DNA of 6,431 bases from an uncultured Atopobium sp. (GTDB lineage: Bacteria; Actinomycetota; Coriobacteriia; Coriobacteriales; Atopobiaceae), in the NCBI GenBank assembly GCA_937997345.1, contig CALKTD010000011.1, positions 1 to 6,431 of the forward strand. The letters run 5' to 3'. Below are positions 5,114 through 6,431 of the stretch, piece by piece (within the stretch, counting starts at the first letter, position 1; every line of letters begins with the position of its first letter). The notes below the pieces were generated by a model, which was not told where the DNA came from, did not search any database, and was given only the letters and a program-made list of their open reading frames with translations. The translations under genes were made by a program, and so were the position numbers.

Positions 5114-6169
5114 CTAGCCGCGATATCCGTCTGGATTCATTGACTGCCACTTCCAGGAGTCGCGGCACATGTCAGCGAGGTTGTACTGAGCTGTCCAGCC
5201 AAGCATGTCAGCAGCTTTCTGGCAGTCAGCGTAGTTGGAAGCAACATCTCCGGCACGACGAGGTTCAATGACGTAAGGAATCTCTTTGCCGCAAGCCTTT
5301 GAGAATGCCTTGATAACGTCAAGCACGGAGCTACCGGTGCCGGTACCCAGATTGAAGAGTTCAACCCCCGTGCGGCCGCTCATCCATGTAAGTGCAGCGA
5401 CGTGACCAGATGCAAGGTCGCAGACGTGGATGTAGTCGCGAACTCCCGTGCCATCTGGGGTATTGTAGTCGTCGCCAAAGACGTGAACCGCCTCGCGCTT
5501 ACCCACAGCAACTTGAGCCACATAAGGTACCAGGTTGTTTGGAATACCCGCGGGATCTTCTCCGATGAGGCCGGACTGGTGAGCGCCAATAGGATTGAAG
5601 TATCTAAGCAGGACAACGTTCCACTCTGGATCTGCAGTGTGAACGTCGGTGAGAATCTGCTCGATCATCCACTTGGTCCAGCCATAAGGGTTGGTTGCGT
5701 TCTTCTTGGGGCTTTGCTCGGTCAGAGGAAGGCTATCTGGGTCTCCATAAACGGTGGCAGAGCTCGAGAAAATAATTGACTTGCAACCGTGGTTTCTCAT
5801 GACATCAAGAAGGGTGAGGGTGTTGCCCAGGTTGTTTGTGTAGTACTCAATAGGTTTGGTAACAGATTCGCCAACGGCCTTGAAGCCTGCAAAGTGAATG
5901 ACAAAGTTAATGGCGTGCTGGTCAAAGATGCGGTTTAGTGCATCTGCATCGTTGACGTCTGCCTCGTAGAATGAAAGGCGCTTAGCGTTCTCTTCTCCCA
6001 CAATGGTTTTGATGCGGTCGACAACCTTTGCTGAAGCATTGGAGAGGTCATCAACAATTACGGCTTCGTAGCCAGAATTGAGCAGTTCAACAACGGTGTG
6101 GCTGCCAATAAAGCCCGCGCCACCGGTGACAAGTACGCAGGAATTTTGTGGAATCAGAGCGTTAGACAT
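5114..6169 (-). CDS. galE: UDP-glucose 4-epimerase
   Basis: GalE interconverts UDP-glucose and UDP-galactose with bound NAD, in the Leloir pathway and in sugar supply for envelope glycans. The 351 residues form a short-chain dehydrogenase fold. The NAD loop is TGGAGFIGSH (15-24), DDLSN follows strand 2 (40-44), and HFAGFKAVGES is at 92-102. The catalytic residues are S137 in SSSATVYG, Y162 and K166 in NPYGWTK. Also seen are LRYFNPIGAH (188-197), TGVRDYIHVCDLA (241-253) and RRAGDVASNYAD (304-315). At the position of E. coli Y299 and human C307 there is N312, so the sugar-binding pocket may be wider. AAAGGA (6175-6180) lies 5 nt before the ATG. It is first in an apparent operon: the next start is 7 nt after its stop. 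Confidence 0.96.
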   Translation of the reverse strand: MSNALIPQNSCVLVTGGAGFIGSHTVVELLNSGYEAVIVDDLSNASAKVVDRIKTIVGEENAKRLSFYEADVNDADALNRIFDQHAINFVIHFAGFKAVGESVTKPIEYYTNNLGNTLTLLDVMRNHGCKSIIFSSSATVYGDPDSLPLTEQSPKKNATNPYGWTKWMIEQILTDVHTADPEWNVVLLRYFNPIGAHQSGLIGEDPAGIPNNLVPYVAQVAVGKREAVHVFGDDYNTPDGTGVRDYIHVCDLASGHVAALTWMSGRTGVELFNLGTGTGSSVLDVIKAFSKACGKEIPYVIEPRRAGDVASNYADCQKAADMLGWTAQYNLADMCRDSWKWQSMNPDGYRG

Positions 6170-6200
6170 ATCAATCCTTTCGTGGACTTATATTGTCATA

Positions 6201-6231
6201 AGTATACGGCTTTTCTGCGAAGCGTTGTACA
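6201..6231 (-). promoter_or_regulatory. galE: Candidate promoter of the galE operon
   Basis: On the minus strand TATACT (6201-6206) is a five-of-six match to a -10 box and would give a 5' leader of roughly 25 nt. The best upstream box is TGTACA (6226-6231), but the spacing of 19 bp is long, so the -35 assignment is weak. A second AT-rich hexamer, TATAAG at 6187-6192, is too close to the ribosome binding site to serve well. Confidence 0.4.
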
Positions 6232-6242
6232 GTGCGAGCACA

Positions 6243-6260
6243 CGGGTTTCTCGCCAGGTG
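6243..6260 (+). repeat. 18-bp motif, inverted partner of 342-359
   Basis: CGGGTTTCTCGCCAGGTG on the plus strand is the exact inverse of the copy at 342-359. It lies between the galE promoter region and the right repeat array. A related GAGTTTCTCGTCGC follows at about 6277-6290, where CGAG-TTT-CTCG can form a small hairpin. Together with the left copy it marks the inner edge of each composite repeat. Confidence 0.7.
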
Positions 6261-6309
6261 CGCATGCGGGTGAGCGAGTTTCTCGTCGCACAAGTCCTTC
6301 TGCTATTGC

Positions 6310-6431
6310 GCGCCTGAAAAGTGCAAAGAATCTGTATGTGAGGTACAGATTCTTTGACAAAAACAGGCAAATCCACAGTTTCTTTGATGTTTTTAGGCAA
6401 AAGTTACAGATTCTTTGCAGAAATCAGGCGC
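6310..6431. repeat. Right copy of the four-unit intergenic repeat element
   Basis: It has the same layout as 130-248: one inverted unit (6312-6335) and three direct units (6345-6368, 6375-6398, 6406-6429), with direct starts 30 and 31 bp apart. CAAAGAATCTGTA (6324-6336) pairs perfectly over 13 bp with TACAGATTCTTTG (6344-6356). The ends extend to GCGCCTGA and TCAGGCGC, so the element closes on itself and may be complete at the window edge. Unit 4 and its preceding spacer are identical to the left copy; inverted unit 1 differs by one base of 24. Whether a 32-bp tandem follows, as on the left, cannot be seen. Confidence 0.85.

Overview
The window looks like chromosome from a Coriobacteriia actinomycete of moderate GC, most like the Atopobium/Lancefieldella/Olsenella group. 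This is a judgement from protein style, not from a search. Prs carries the actinobacterial 'SPDxGR' form of a loop that is 'SPDxGGxxRA' elsewhere. The 309-residue protein resembles the N-terminal half of the actinobacterial protein CwlM. The tRNA encodes its own CCA.

All protein genes and the tRNA lie on the minus strand, so they read from right to left. The order is galE (UDP-glucose 4-epimerase), a polyprenyl diphosphate synthase, a CwlM-like protein with two peptidoglycan-binding domains, tRNA-Gln(UUG), glmU and prs. galE, the synthase and the CwlM-like gene are packed with gaps of 7 and 2 nt, and their ribosome binding sites lie in or across the end of the preceding gene, so they are almost certainly one operon. 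glmU and prs abut with no spacer. The tRNA sits between the two blocks and ends directly in six T residues. A strong hairpin closes prs.

The shared theme is supply of envelope precursors. GalE and GlmU make UDP-sugars, the synthase makes an isoprenoid diphosphate that may feed lipid carriers or quinones, and Prs makes PRPP. The CwlM-like protein has no signal peptide and its C-terminal domain looks like an amidase without zinc ligands. This suggests a cytoplasmic regulator of peptidoglycan precursor synthesis, as CwlM is for MurA in mycobacteria.

Both ends of the window carry the same non-coding repeat element of about 119 bp: one inverted and three direct copies of a 24-bp unit, the direct copies spaced 30-31 bp apart. 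The left copy continues into a 32-bp tandem repeat containing a small GC-rich hairpin. An 18-bp motif lies in inverted orientation on the gene-proximal side of each element. These repeats are the least explained part of the window. The left 509 bp hold no convincing gene.
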